A DNA stretch of 42,679 nucleotides from Minwuia sp. (GTDB lineage: Bacteria; Pseudomonadota; Alphaproteobacteria; Minwuiales; Minwuiaceae). The position numbers and the translations under genes are program-made. Shown one piece after another: positions 8,928 through 18,498 of the stretch. The stretch is from the NCBI GenBank assembly GCA_029213165.1, contig JARGNO010000023.1, positions 13,019-55,697 of the forward strand, written 5' to 3'. Under the pieces are notes generated by a model that saw only the letters and a list, made by a program, of their open reading frames with translations, was not told the origin of the DNA and ran no database searches. Each line of letters begins with the position of its first letter. Position 1 is the first letter of the stretch.

Positions 8928-9013
8928 GACGCCGCCGCCGGGCATGACCCGGCGGCCCAGGAGTGCCGCACGAACGCGAGCGACTGGACACCCGGGTCAA
9001 GCCCGGGTGAGGC
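8928..9013. repeat. 86-bp direct repeat, copy 2
   Basis: Second copy, in the same orientation, starting 134 bp after the first. It keeps the same length and both palindromes. The identical CCCGGGTCAAGCCCGGG-type core suggests a dispersed intergenic repeat family. A genome-wide count would decide. Confidence 0.85.
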
Positions 9014-9046
9014 GTCTCCCGCTGACGATCTGCGTCGGCAGCGGGC

Positions 9047-10072
9047 TCAGGCTGCCCGCGCCGCCTCCGTGAAGGTCTGCCACTTCTCAACCGGGTCACC
9101 CTCCGGCACCGGATAGTAGTAGGCGATGCGGTCGACGACGCCTGTGTAACGTTCACGTGCGATGCGACCGGCGTCCTTCAGATTGCCGACGACGGCGACC
9201 TGTTCGACGATCCGGTCGGGAATCTTCGCGGCCATCTGGTCCATCTGGCCGGAGCGCATCATCTGGCTGAGCTCCTTGCCCAGCGCGCCCTCGCCGATAT
9301 GCTCCAGCACCGCGCGATAGTTCGGCGTGGAGCCGTAGAAGGCAATCTGCATCCGCACGTCCTCGACCGCGCTGTCGATCTCTGCCTGGGTCTCGCCGGA
9401 AGCGATCATCACCATGGTCTGGATTTCCATGTCGTCGACGGACTTGCCGCGTGTCTTCGCGCCTGCGTCGATGGCCGGGCGTACCACATCGCGCAGATAG
9501 CTGATGGTGTGGATCGGGTGGGCATGGAAACCATCCGCGCACTCACCCGCCGCGCGGCACATGCGCTCGTTCACCCCGGCGAGATAGATCGGGATGGCGG
9601 GGCCTTCGTTGGGGCCGGGATTGAAGAACGGGTTCATCAGGGTGAACTGATAGAATTCGCCGTGATAGTCAGGCTTGGTGTCATTCTGGAAATTGTCCCA
9701 GATCGCGCGGACGCAGTGCACGTAATCTGTCAGGCGCTTGGCGGGCTGGTCGAAGGGCATGGAGAAACGCCGTTCGATATGGGCCCGAACCTGGGTGCCG
9801 AGGCCCAGATGGAATCGCCCGCCCGAAAGCCGCTGCATGTCCCAGGCACTCTGCGCCATGGAGAAGGGGCTGCGCCCGAAGGCGACCGCGATATTCGTGC
9901 CGAGATGGATATTCTGCGTCTGGCCCCCTGCCAGGATCAGCGGCGTGAAGGCGTCCTGTCCGGCCTCGAAGGTCCAGATGGCGTCAAAGCCCATCTTCTC
10001 CAGTTGCTGTGCGTGGGCGCCAACGCGTTTGAAATCAAACCCGCGCAACTGTGTGTCGATCTTGAGTGTCAT
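9047..10072 (-). CDS. LLM-class flavin-dependent (F420-type) oxidoreductase, TIGR03617-like
   Basis: A 341-residue luciferase-like monooxygenase fold protein. Typical pieces are the N-terminal HAQQLEKMGFDAIWTFE, then IHLGTNIAVAFGRSPFSMA and GGRFHLGLGTQ. The length and pattern fit the TIGR03617 group, predicted to use F420 or FMN. The physiological substrate is not known for this group. The ATG at 10072 has a clear GGAGG about 9 nt upstream. It lies alone on the minus strand, downstream of the terminated sulfotransferase operon, so it likely has its own promoter in 10073-10141. Whether the host makes F420 cannot be judged from this window. Confidence 0.85.
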   Translation of the reverse strand: MTLKIDTQLRGFDFKRVGAHAQQLEKMGFDAIWTFEAGQDAFTPLILAGGQTQNIHLGTNIAVAFGRSPFSMAQSAWDMQRLSGGRFHLGLGTQVRAHIERRFSMPFDQPAKRLTDYVHCVRAIWDNFQNDTKPDYHGEFYQFTLMNPFFNPGPNEGPAIPIYLAGVNERMCRAAGECADGFHAHPIHTISYLRDVVRPAIDAGAKTRGKSVDDMEIQTMVMIASGETQAEIDSAVEDVRMQIAFYGSTPNYRAVLEHIGEGALGKELSQMMRSGQMDQMAAKIPDRIVEQVAVVGNLKDAGRIARERYTGVVDRIAYYYPVPEGDPVEKWQTFTEAARAA

Positions 10073-10141
10073 GTTTCCGTTCCTCCCCAGGTCGTCCGAA
10101 TGTCAGCCATTGTTTCGGGGGCAGGGGGGCGGTGGCAAAGG

Positions 10142-10165
10142 AAAAATGTGCGGGTCAGGCCCGCA
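10142..10165 (-). terminator. intrinsic terminator overlapping the sulfotransferase stop codon
   Basis: On the minus strand a 6-bp stem (10160-10165 with 10149-10154, 5-nt loop) is followed by a run of five T (10142-10146 read as A on the plus strand). The TGA stop of the sulfotransferase gene falls in the loop. This is the best intrinsic terminator in the window and should end the operon that runs from about 14008. Confidence 0.65.
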
Positions 10166-11177
10166 GCCGGAAAAATACCACCCGGATGCGCCACAGCAAA
10201 CGCCCCTCTCGCGCGTATCTCAGTCCATTGCGCAGCCGTCTGCCCAGTGTCGCCAGGGACAGCCGCAGCCGGGTGAGCAGCAGGGTCAGGCGACCGGCAC
10301 GGGCGGCGGCCGTGGCGTCGATCGCGTAACCCTTGGCCCCAAGCACCTCTGCCGCACCGGACTGGCTGAGCGCGATCTCCACGGCGGTCAGTTCCGTGCG
10401 CCATGCTTCGATCCGGTCGGCGCGGGGTTTCCGGACCAGGTTCTGGTGCAGGTGCCGCTGCCCTTCCGGAATGCGCTGCAGATAGGCTTCGCCGTCCATC
10501 TCCCCCGGTGCCTCAAGTGCAGGCAGTCCGTCACGCATCATGAAGCTGCGGATCGTGGTCAGGGTGGCGTCGTAGTCGGTGATCAGGTCCTCGTAGAGGA
10601 CTTCCAGCAGATCCGGTCCGGCAACGCGGTCCACGCGCCGGGCATTCGCTGCCCAGCGTCTGGCCGCATCGTATGCGTCCTCGTTCATCGCGGTTGCGGT
10701 CTCGGAACCCAGCGACTGCTTCTGGCTGCCGAAGACACCGCGTGGATCGCGGATGATGTGCAGGAAGCGGGCGCCGGGACTGGCCTGACGCAGGCGGGCA
10801 ATATGGTGGGTCAGGCGCGTGCCCTTGACGAGGTAGTAGGGAATCTCCGCGCCCTGGAAATAGAGGTCCAGGACGGCGCGCATCACGCTGTCGAAGTCTG
10901 CAGGACGGGGCAGGTCAGCGAGTGCCTGGCGCAAGGCATCTTCACTGATGTTCCATTCCTGGAACTTCCGTTCGCCCATGAATATCCGCACCATGCGCTC
11001 AAGGTCGGAACCGTCACGCAGCACCGGGCCGGTCTCCAGCAGGTCGGCGAAGGTCTCGGTCTCGATCGTGACGCCGACTTCCGGGTGCAGGTCCAGACGG
11101 CTGGCCAGGAACGTGGAGCCGGAACGGTTCTCGTACAGCAGGAAGATGATCTGGCGATGGGGCAGCGGAATGGTCAT
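10155..11177 (-). CDS. sulfotransferase family protein
   Basis: A 340-residue cytoplasmic sulfotransferase-like protein that would move sulfate from PAPS to an acceptor, probably a carbohydrate. The 5'-phosphosulfate loop is ENRSGSTFLASRL near residue 16-28. The 3'-phosphate binding strand is FLHIIRDPRGVFGSQ near residue 134-150, with the usual Arg and Ser. The ATG at 11177 overlaps the TGA of the flippase gene by 4 nt, so the two are translationally coupled. Together they suggest sulfation of a lipid-linked or exported glycan, which is an inference from the pairing. The acceptor is unknown. An intrinsic terminator overlaps the stop codon. Confidence 0.85.
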   Translation of the reverse strand: MTIPLPHRQIIFLLYENRSGSTFLASRLDLHPEVGVTIETETFADLLETGPVLRDGSDLERMVRIFMGERKFQEWNISEDALRQALADLPRPADFDSVMRAVLDLYFQGAEIPYYLVKGTRLTHHIARLRQASPGARFLHIIRDPRGVFGSQKQSLGSETATAMNEDAYDAARRWAANARRVDRVAGPDLLEVLYEDLITDYDATLTTIRSFMMRDGLPALEAPGEMDGEAYLQRIPEGQRHLHQNLVRKPRADRIEAWRTELTAVEIALSQSGAAEVLGAKGYAIDATAAARAGRLTLLLTRLRLSLATLGRRLRNGLRYAREGRLLWRIRVVFFRLRA

Positions 11178-12499
11178 TGCCTGCGCAACATAGCCTTCAG
11201 CGCCGACGGCGTCAGCGTTCTTGGATCGGGCAGCGAGAGGGCACCGGTCAGGCGCCAGGCAAACCAGGTGTGCAGCGCCATGCGCCCGGTGATCGTGCAG
11301 GCCGTCACGATGGCGACACCGACCATGCCGTGATCCTGCACGACCAGCACGTTGGCGATCACGTTCACGACAAGGGCGCCGAGCGTCAGCGCCGACATCA
11401 GGTTCTGGTGGCCGGTCATCTGCAGCATCATGCCGGGTGAACCGACAATGGCGCTGACGGTCTGACCCGCTGCCAGGATGATCAGCACTGTCGCCCCCGC
11501 CGCATAGGGTGCGCCGAACAGGATCACCATGATCGGCTCCGCGAAGAACAGGACCACGATGAACAGCGGCACCGAGACCACCGTTGACCAGGTGGCGGCG
11601 GTACGGGCGATCTTCTCGAAGTCCGCCTTGCGCCCCTGGGCATGCAGCGACGCCAGCAGCTGCGGCAGGGCAATGTTGATGACGCTGAGGGCAAACAGCA
11701 CCAGGTTCGTGACCCGGACCGCCGCCCCGTAGAAGGCCACGTCCTCTGCCGGGCGATAGAGGCTCAGGATCCAGACGTCCGTGGCCTTCAGCACCAGCGC
11801 CCCGGCGCTGTGGACCAGGATCGGCGCGGAAAGGATCGCCAGGTGCCGCATGCCGAAGGGCTCGGCAATGGCCGGGCCGCCGCTGTGGCGCGCTGCGAAG
11901 CGCAGGCAGACCAGCAGCGCCGCAAGCGCGACAATGGCGGAGGCCGCAGCATAGGTCGCGACCGTATCGCGCACGTCGAAGCTGCCGGACGCCAAGAGGG
12001 CGGCGAGGGCTACGGCGAACACGATTGCTTCCCGCGGGGCGCTGAGCAACAGCGCACCGGCGCGCGTGCGCCCGACGCCGCGCAGGTAGGCGGCGCCGAT
12101 CTCCTCTGCCGCGCGGGTCAGGATGATCAGCGCGATCAGACCGCCGATGGTCCAGCCCAGCGGACGGGCGAACAGATGTGCCTCCAGCGTCGGCCAGAGC
12201 AGCAGGAACAGGGTCACCGTGACCAGCGCCATCAGGGCGAACAGTTTCACGGTCGCGCGCAGGACATCGCGGGCACGGTCCCAGGCGCGGATGCCACCCG
12301 CGACACCGGCCAGCTTGGTCACCCCGGTCTGCATGCCGAAGCTCTGGATCATCGCGCCGACAGCCATGATCTGCACGAACACGGTATAGAAGCCGAAATC
12401 GGCGGGACTGAGCAGGCGCGTCAGCACCACTGCCACGGCAATATTCAGCACGCCCAGCGAGGCACGGTTCACCAGCCCGAACAGGGCCCCGTGGCGCAA
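11174..12499 (-). CDS. polysaccharide/oligosaccharide flippase (Wzx/MOP type); true 5' end uncertain
   Basis: A 441-residue membrane protein (from a TTG at 12499) with about 12-14 hydrophobic segments and the MOP-superfamily start LVNRASLGVLNIAVAVVLTRLLSPADFGFYT. It should flip a lipid-linked oligosaccharide across the inner membrane. The TTG is a poor start, with no suitable ribosome binding site. The same frame continues upstream with protein-like, GC3-rich sequence (RPPQEISVFSR and before) to a TGA near 12664, without any ATG, GTG or TTG. A well-placed ATG at 12606, overlapping the FetB stop as TGATG, is in another frame. A one-base indel between 12606 and 12499 would join them. The gene is therefore either started at an unusual codon or frameshifted near its 5' end. 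Confidence 0.85.
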   Translation of the reverse strand: MRHGALFGLVNRASLGVLNIAVAVVLTRLLSPADFGFYTVFVQIMAVGAMIQSFGMQTGVTKLAGVAGGIRAWDRARDVLRATVKLFALMALVTVTLFLLLWPTLEAHLFARPLGWTIGGLIALIILTRAAEEIGAAYLRGVGRTRAGALLLSAPREAIVFAVALAALLASGSFDVRDTVATYAAASAIVALAALLVCLRFAARHSGGPAIAEPFGMRHLAILSAPILVHSAGALVLKATDVWILSLYRPAEDVAFYGAAVRVTNLVLFALSVINIALPQLLASLHAQGRKADFEKIARTAATWSTVVSVPLFIVVLFFAEPIMVILFGAPYAAGATVLIILAAGQTVSAIVGSPGMMLQMTGHQNLMSALTLGALVVNVIANVLVVQDHGMVGVAIVTACTITGRMALHTWFAWRLTGALSLPDPRTLTPSALKAMLRRQ

Positions 12500-12605
12500 T
12501 CGGCTGAAGACCGAGATTTCCTGTGGCGGACGGTCGATGGCGAGATGCTCCGTTGGGCGCGATTCAGGGTTGGAGAATCGGTTGCCGGCGCGGCCCTGTC
12601 CAGCA

Positions 12606-13400
12606 TCACGATCCGCGCAGGCGATCCAGCCGAATGCGATGACGATTGTCTGTGAGGCGGATCACGCCACCCATGACTGCCACGATCAGCCCAAGACCGG
12701 TCGCCCCGGCGATCAGGAACATCACCATCAACTGGTACCGCACGGCCTGTGTCGGATCGGCGCCTGCCAGGATCTGGCCGGTCATCATGCCGGGCAGCGA
12801 CACGACACCCGTCGCGGTCATGGCATTGATGACCGGCACCATTCCCGCCGTCGCCGCGCGGCGCATGGCCGGGGTCATGGCCTGCCATCGTGTCGCGCCG
12901 GTCAGCAGATGCGCCTCGATCCCCCGCCGTCGCGCCGTGACTTCCCCGGTCAGGGCATTGAGACCCAGGGCGACCCCGGTCATGGCGTTGCCCAGCATCA
13001 TGCCGAACAGCGGAATGGCGTAGCGTGGCGCATACCACGGGTCAGGACCGATCTGGATCGTCAGGGCGAAGACCGTGACGATGGCCGACCCGAGCAGCAT
13101 GGTCGTTGCCCCCAGTCCATAGCCCCAGAGGCCTGCAAACCGTCTCTCTTGCCGTGCCATGATCTCGTAGCCCGCAACGGCGGCCATGAATCCCATGACG
13201 CCGAAGGTCAGCCAGGCCGAGGCGCTGGTCAGCACCACCTCCAGCACCAGACCGACGAGAGCCAGTTGCACCGTCATGCGCAGGGCGGCAACGAACATGC
13301 TGCGCACGAAGCCCAGTTGCAGGGCCAACGACAGGCCCGCATTCAGGATCAGGAAGATTGCGGCCAGCATCACTGCGCCATTGCCGGGATCAATGGTCAT
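12606..13400 (-). CDS. fetB: FetB-like ABC transporter permease (UPF0014/YbbM)
   Basis: A 264-residue integral membrane protein with about seven hydrophobic stretches and the conserved UPF0014 pieces: ALRMTVQLALVGLVLE near the N-terminus, PLFGMMLGNAMTGVALGLN in the middle, and SLPGMMTGQILAGADP towards the end. In Escherichia coli FetAB (YbbLM) is linked to iron export and peroxide tolerance. Here the substrate is inferred from family. The ATG at 13400 overlaps the TGA of the ATP-binding gene by 4 nt, so the two subunits are coupled. Its own TGA overlaps an ATG at 12606 by one base, hinting at coupling to the flippase gene as well. Confidence 0.9.
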   Translation of the reverse strand: MTIDPGNGAVMLAAIFLILNAGLSLALQLGFVRSMFVAALRMTVQLALVGLVLEVVLTSASAWLTFGVMGFMAAVAGYEIMARQERRFAGLWGYGLGATTMLLGSAIVTVFALTIQIGPDPWYAPRYAIPLFGMMLGNAMTGVALGLNALTGEVTARRRGIEAHLLTGATRWQAMTPAMRRAATAGMVPVINAMTATGVVSLPGMMTGQILAGADPTQAVRYQLMVMFLIAGATGLGLIVAVMGGVIRLTDNRHRIRLDRLRGS

Positions 13401-14008
13401 GGCGTGCCCCTGATCCGACCACCGGTGATCTCCAGCTTCTGCAGGCCCAGTCGGCGGGCCTGCTCCGGGTCATGCGTTGCCATCATCAGCACCAGCCCGG
13501 CGGCGATCATGGGGTCCAGCAAGGCCTCCACCAGGTCGCGACTTGTCTCGTCCAGGGCGGCTGTCGGTTCGTCGAGCAGCAGTGCCTCCGGTTGCCGCGC
13601 GAAACCCAGCGCCAGCGCCAGTCGCTGCCGCTCGCCAGTGGAGAGGCGATCAATCGGCTGGTCCGGCGGGATATGGTCAAGGCCGAGTGCGGCCCGGGTT
13701 TCCGTGCTGTCCGGACCTGCCAGATGGTCCCCGACACGCTCCCCCCACCAGCCGGGTTCGGCGGGTATGTAGACGACGGTCCGGCGCCAGAGCGGGGCGC
13801 TCATGCCCGACCGGCTGACGCCATGCAGCAGCACCTCGCCCTCATTCCTGTCCAGATCGACAATGGCCCGCATCAGGCTGGACTTGCCGCTGCCCGACCG
13901 GCCGACCAGTGCGACGGGTACGCCAGGACGCACGGCAATGTCCGCCACGTCGATGATTGCTGACGTGAGGTGTCGGATCTCCAGCCCGTTCTTCTGTGCC
14001 ACTTTCAC
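13397..14008 (-). CDS. fetA: FetA-like ABC transporter ATP-binding protein
   Basis: About 203 residues from a GTG at 14008. The Walker A motif is GRSGSGKSS, the ABC signature is LSTGERQRLALA, and Walker B is ALLLDEPTAALD, followed by the switch His in MATHDPEQ. It supplies ATP-driven energy to the adjacent FetB permease, with which it overlaps by 4 nt. The frame stays open up to 14191, into argG on the other strand, but family-like sequence starts at about GLEIRHLTS. GTG 14008 and GTG 14002 both lie behind GAAGG, and 14002 has the better spacing. The protein is slightly short for the family (about 220). Transcription would start in the divergent space 14009-14168 shared with argG. Confidence 0.85.
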   Translation of the reverse strand: MKVAQKNGLEIRHLTSAIIDVADIAVRPGVPVALVGRSGSGKSSLMRAIVDLDRNEGEVLLHGVSRSGMSAPLWRRTVVYIPAEPGWWGERVGDHLAGPDSTETRAALGLDHIPPDQPIDRLSTGERQRLALALGFARQPEALLLDEPTAALDETSRDLVEALLDPMIAAGLVLMMATHDPEQARRLGLQKLEITGGRIRGTP

Positions 14009-14168
14009 CAGCCTTCGCTGTTCCCCGGCCCTGACGATAGCGGAATTTGCGGCGGCGCGGGCGCACGTCACTGTGTGAAGCGACACCACAGCACTTGCGA
14101 GCGGACGCAAGCTTCCTGTACTTCGTGCGGCACGGCGACATTCAATGGCTTCCGGGGGACCAAGGGTC

Positions 14169-15383
<1,215 letters not shown>

Positions 15384-15386
15384 CCG

Positions 15387-15914
15387 ATGCCTGTCGATAC
15401 CAGCCGGGCCTTCGTGCCCGTCAACATCGCGGTCATGACAGTCTCCGACACGCGCACGCCGGAGACGGACAAGTCCGGTGATGCGCTGGTGGAGCGCCTG
15501 ACCGCAGCCGGGCACGTCCTGGCCGCCCGGAAGATCGTCAGCGACGATATCGACCGGATCACCGGGCAGTTGCGCGACTGGATCGGCGATGACGGCCTTG
15601 ATGTCGTCATCTCGACCGGGGGTACGGGCGTCACGGGCCGGGACGTGACACCGGAGGCCTTTGCACTGGTCTGGGAGAAGGAAATCGCCGGTTTCGGCGA
15701 GCTGTTTCGCCAGCTTTCCTACGAGAAGATCGGGACTTCGACCATTCAGTCCCGCTGCACGGCGGGTGTTGCGGGTGGAACCTATCTGTTTGCGCTGCCG
15801 GGATCGCCCGGCGCGTGCCGCGATGGTTGGGACATGATTCTTTCTACCCAGTTGGATATCCGTTTCCGGCCCTGCAATTTCGTGGAACTGCTGCCACGTC
15901 TGACGGAGCGCTGA
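15387..15914 (+). CDS. moaB: molybdenum cofactor biosynthesis protein MoaB
   Basis: A 175-residue MogA/MoaB-fold protein that binds molybdopterin and probably adenylylates it, or assists molybdate insertion. Characteristic pieces are [19 protein letters not shown] at the start, [19 protein letters not shown] in the middle and [15 protein letters not shown] near the end. The length is usual for MoaB. Its ATG comes 3 nt after the argG stop, so the two are almost certainly cotranscribed although their pathways differ. A GGGAG sequence inside the argG end can serve as ribosome binding site. A short hairpin follows (15923-15943). Confidence 0.93.
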   Translation: MPVDTSRAFVPVNIAVMTVSDTRTPETDKSGDALVERLTAAGHVLAARKIVSDDIDRITGQLRDWIGDDGLDVVISTGGTGVTGRDVTPEAFALVWEKEIAGFGELFRQLSYEKIGTSTIQSRCTAGVAGGTYLFALPGSPGACRDGWDMILSTQLDIRFRPCNFVELLPRLTER

Positions 15915-15922
15915 TTGCGGCA

Positions 15923-15943
15923 CAAGGGATGCATATCCCCTTG
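15923..15943 (+). terminator. hairpin after moaB
   Basis: An 8-bp stem with a one-base bulge pairs 15923-15930 with 15935-15943 around a GCAT-type loop. No T-run follows. It sits between moaB and the ompA-like gene and may end the argG-moaB transcript or act in the next leader. Confidence 0.3.
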
Positions 15944-16000
15944 AAAAGCCTGTACGAAGCAGTCTGATCTGGTATGTTTCGTTGCGAGGAGGGACCCGAT

Positions 16001-17137
16001 TTGCAAAAAATTCTCGGAATGTGTGTCGCGTCCCTGGCGCTTGCCGCTTTCAGCGCGCCGTCTCAGGCGGAACTGAGTGGCCCCTACCTGAGCGCCGGAG
16101 TTCTGGGAACATCGCCACGCGACAGTGACGTCACGGGTGCCAATGTCGGTGACCTTGAACTCAACCTGGGGCTCGGTGGTCTTGTCGCAGCGGGATATCA
16201 GTTCGAGAGCGGTTTCCGGCTGGAAGGGGAGATTTCCTTCCGCCACAACGGCGGTGATTCCTTCAACAATGCCGCGACCAGCGGCGACCTCAGCAGCCTC
16301 GCCGGCATGGGCAACCTGATCTGGGAATATGACAACAGCTCCGGCATCTATCCCTATATTGGTGCGGGTATGGGGCTGGCCTATCTCTCGGCGACCGACA
16401 TCAATCTGGGCGCGCAGACGCTGGACGACTCGGATTACACGATGGCCTATCAGGGTCTGGCCGGTGTTGCCTTTGCGGTTACACCGAACCTCTCCATGAC
16501 TGCCGAGTACCGGTATTTCTTCACCGAAGATGCTGATTTCGTGAATTCCGCGAACGGCAACCTGACGTCCTCCTATTCGAACCATACCGCGATGCTGGGG
16601 CTGCGTTACCGTTTCGGTTCCTCCCCGCAGCGGCTGGAGCAGGCAGAGGCAAAGCCGGTCGTGCGCCCGATAGCCCGCGCGGTGGAGCCCCGTCCGCGGC
16701 GTCTTGCGCCGCCCCCGGCCACACGTGCTGTTGCGCAGACATTGCCTGCTTCCCAGGCCCAGGCCGCGATGCAGTTGCGCCAGACCTATGTGGTCTTCTT
16801 CGCCACCGACAGCGCGACACTGTCGCCGGAGTCGCGCGGCATCGTCGCGCAGGCCAGCACCCAGGCGAAAGCCGACAAGGCGAAGCTGATCGAGCTGACC
16901 GGTCACACCGACCGTGCCGGACCTGCGGCCTACAATCTGCGGCTCTCCCAGCGTCGGGCGGAGAATACGGCAGTCGAACTGCGAAACAGTGGCGTTACGG
17001 CAGAGATGAAGCTTTACGCCAAGGGCGAGACGCAGCCGGAGGTGCCAACTGCCGACGGTGTTGCCAATCAGCGCAATCGCCGGGTCGAGATCGTCGTCCA
17101 GGGTGATGGCGACGGCATGTTGAAGCCGCAGAACTGA
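16001..17137 (+). CDS. OmpA-family outer membrane protein (beta-barrel plus peptidoglycan-binding domain)
   Basis: About 378 residues from a TTG at 16001. GAGGAGGG lies 7 nt before it, and the resulting signal peptide is well formed (QKILGMCVASLALAAFS, probable cleavage after SQA). The ATG at 15974 would put a charged stretch before the signal and has no ribosome binding site. Residues about 25-205 form an OmpA/OmpW-like barrel with alternating strands (LEGEISFRHNG, MTAEYRYFF, LGLRYRF). A Pro/Arg/Ala-rich linker follows (about 210-255), then an OmpA C-terminal domain with FFATDSATLSPES and GHTDRAGPAAYNLRLSQRRAE, including the Asp and Arg that bind diaminopimelate. It likely ties the outer membrane to peptidoglycan. 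Confidence 0.92.
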   Translation: MQKILGMCVASLALAAFSAPSQAELSGPYLSAGVLGTSPRDSDVTGANVGDLELNLGLGGLVAAGYQFESGFRLEGEISFRHNGGDSFNNAATSGDLSSLAGMGNLIWEYDNSSGIYPYIGAGMGLAYLSATDINLGAQTLDDSDYTMAYQGLAGVAFAVTPNLSMTAEYRYFFTEDADFVNSANGNLTSSYSNHTAMLGLRYRFGSSPQRLEQAEAKPVVRPIARAVEPRPRRLAPPPATRAVAQTLPASQAQAAMQLRQTYVVFFATDSATLSPESRGIVAQASTQAKADKAKLIELTGHTDRAGPAAYNLRLSQRRAENTAVELRNSGVTAEMKLYAKGETQPEVPTADGVANQRNRRVEIVVQGDGDGMLKPQN

Positions 17138-17256
17138 CAATCGGCCCCGGCCAGCGTCTGAACCCGGACCTGTCGGACTGACCCTTCCACTTCCATTCAT
17201 CGCGTCCATCACGAACGCGGTTGACCGTGTCCGTGTTCCGTGGTTTCGTTTCCGGT

Positions 17257-18417
17257 ATGGAACAAAAGAAGAACATTGGCGTGAGAACCGGGCGCAGGAA
17301 CAGTGTGCGGGGGGAAGTGGACTTTGACTTCACGACCCGCGCTGCCCCGGACGCGGTCCGCGGGCGGGGCGCGCGATCCAATGCGGTCGGACGGTATGAG
17401 CGGGAACAGCGGCTGACCGTTGATGACGGCTGGGGCGGGCCGGAGGAATGGCAGGGTCAGGGCCGGGCGATCCGAACCCAGGTCAGCGTGGATTCATCGC
17501 GCAGCATCATCGCCCGCAATACCTCACCGGATCTGGGTTTCGACCGTTCCATCAATCCCTACCGGGGTTGCGAGCACGGCTGTATCTACTGCTTTGCCCG
17601 ACCCACACATGCATATCTCGGCCTGTCGCCCGGACTGGATTTCGAGACCCGCCTGTTCATGAAACCGGAAGCGGCAAGGCTGCTGGAGGCAGAGCTGCGC
17701 CGACCGGGATATGATTGCCGTACCATCGCGATGGGCACCAACACCGACCCCTATCAGCCGCTGGAGCGGGAGCAGGGCATTACCCGCGCGGTGCTGCAGG
17801 TGCTGCAGCGTTTCAATCATCCGGTCGGCATCGTCACCAAGTCCGACCTCATCAGGCGCGACATCGACATACTCTCCGACATGGCCACGCGCGGACTGGC
17901 CAAGGTCGCGGTTTCCGTGACCACGCTGGACACCGGACTGGCGCGCCGGATGGAGCCGCGAGCGTCGACGCCGGAAAAGCGACTGAAGGCCGTGCGCGCA
18001 CTCAGCGATGCCGGCGTCCCCGTCGGTGTGCTTGCGGCCCCGATGATCCCGAGCCTGAACGAGCCGGAGCTGGAGCGGATTCTGGAGGCGTCGCGCGATG
18101 CCGGGGCCAGCGAGGCCGGTTACATCATGCTGCGGCTGCCGCTTGAAATCGCCGACCTGTTCGGCGAATGGCTGGAGGACGAGGTGCCGAACCAGGCGGG
18201 CCGGATCATGAAGCTGGTCCGGGAAATGCGGAGCGGACGGGCCTATGACGCCCGCTTCGGCCTGCGCATGACCGGTACAGGCCCCTATGCCGCACTGGTG
18301 GCGAAGCGGTTCAGGGTCGCGACCGCCCGGCTTGGCCTGAACGTGCGGCGCCTGCGTCTCGACCCATCGCAGTTCGCGGTACCGCCAAGGGCCGGGGACC
18401 AGCTCCGGCTGCTCTGA
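17257..18417 (+). CDS. PA0069-family radical SAM protein
   Basis: About 386 residues from ATG 17257. The radical SAM cluster motif is CEHGCIYC (C105, C109 and C112 in this numbering), preceded by DRSINPYRGC, which is typical of the PA0069/Rv2578c group within the SplB-like COG1533. Further pieces are TIAMGTNTDPYQPLE and FNHPVGIVTKSDLI. The protein would cleave SAM at a [4Fe-4S] cluster to make a 5'-deoxyadenosyl radical. The substrate of the group is unknown. The frame is open from a TTG at 17221 with GTGs at 17227 and 17233, and no candidate start has a clear ribosome binding site. It stands alone between the OmpA-like gene and hmgA. Confidence 0.9.
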   Translation: MEQKKNIGVRTGRRNSVRGEVDFDFTTRAAPDAVRGRGARSNAVGRYEREQRLTVDDGWGGPEEWQGQGRAIRTQVSVDSSRSIIARNTSPDLGFDRSINPYRGCEHGCIYCFARPTHAYLGLSPGLDFETRLFMKPEAARLLEAELRRPGYDCRTIAMGTNTDPYQPLEREQGITRAVLQVLQRFNHPVGIVTKSDLIRRDIDILSDMATRGLAKVAVSVTTLDTGLARRMEPRASTPEKRLKAVRALSDAGVPVGVLAAPMIPSLNEPELERILEASRDAGASEAGYIMLRLPLEIADLFGEWLEDEVPNQAGRIMKLVREMRSGRAYDARFGLRMTGTGPYAALVAKRFRVATARLGLNVRRLRLDPSQFAVPPRAGDQLRLL

Positions 18418-18498
18418 AACGGCTTCTTGAGGTCGCGGTCACGCCGTCGGTATGATTGCACAGGAAACGCGCACCCAGGACTGGATCGGGCATTTGGC

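Noticed and set aside
8794-9013. CRISPR-like array
   Set aside because: Only two long repeats, with internal palindromes and one 48-bp interval; no cas genes in the window.
9738-13772. Long plus-strand frames opposite the LLM oxidoreductase, sulfotransferase, flippase, FetB and FetA genes
   Set aside because: Compositionally odd, Arg/Gln/His-rich translations; all lie over convincing minus-strand genes.
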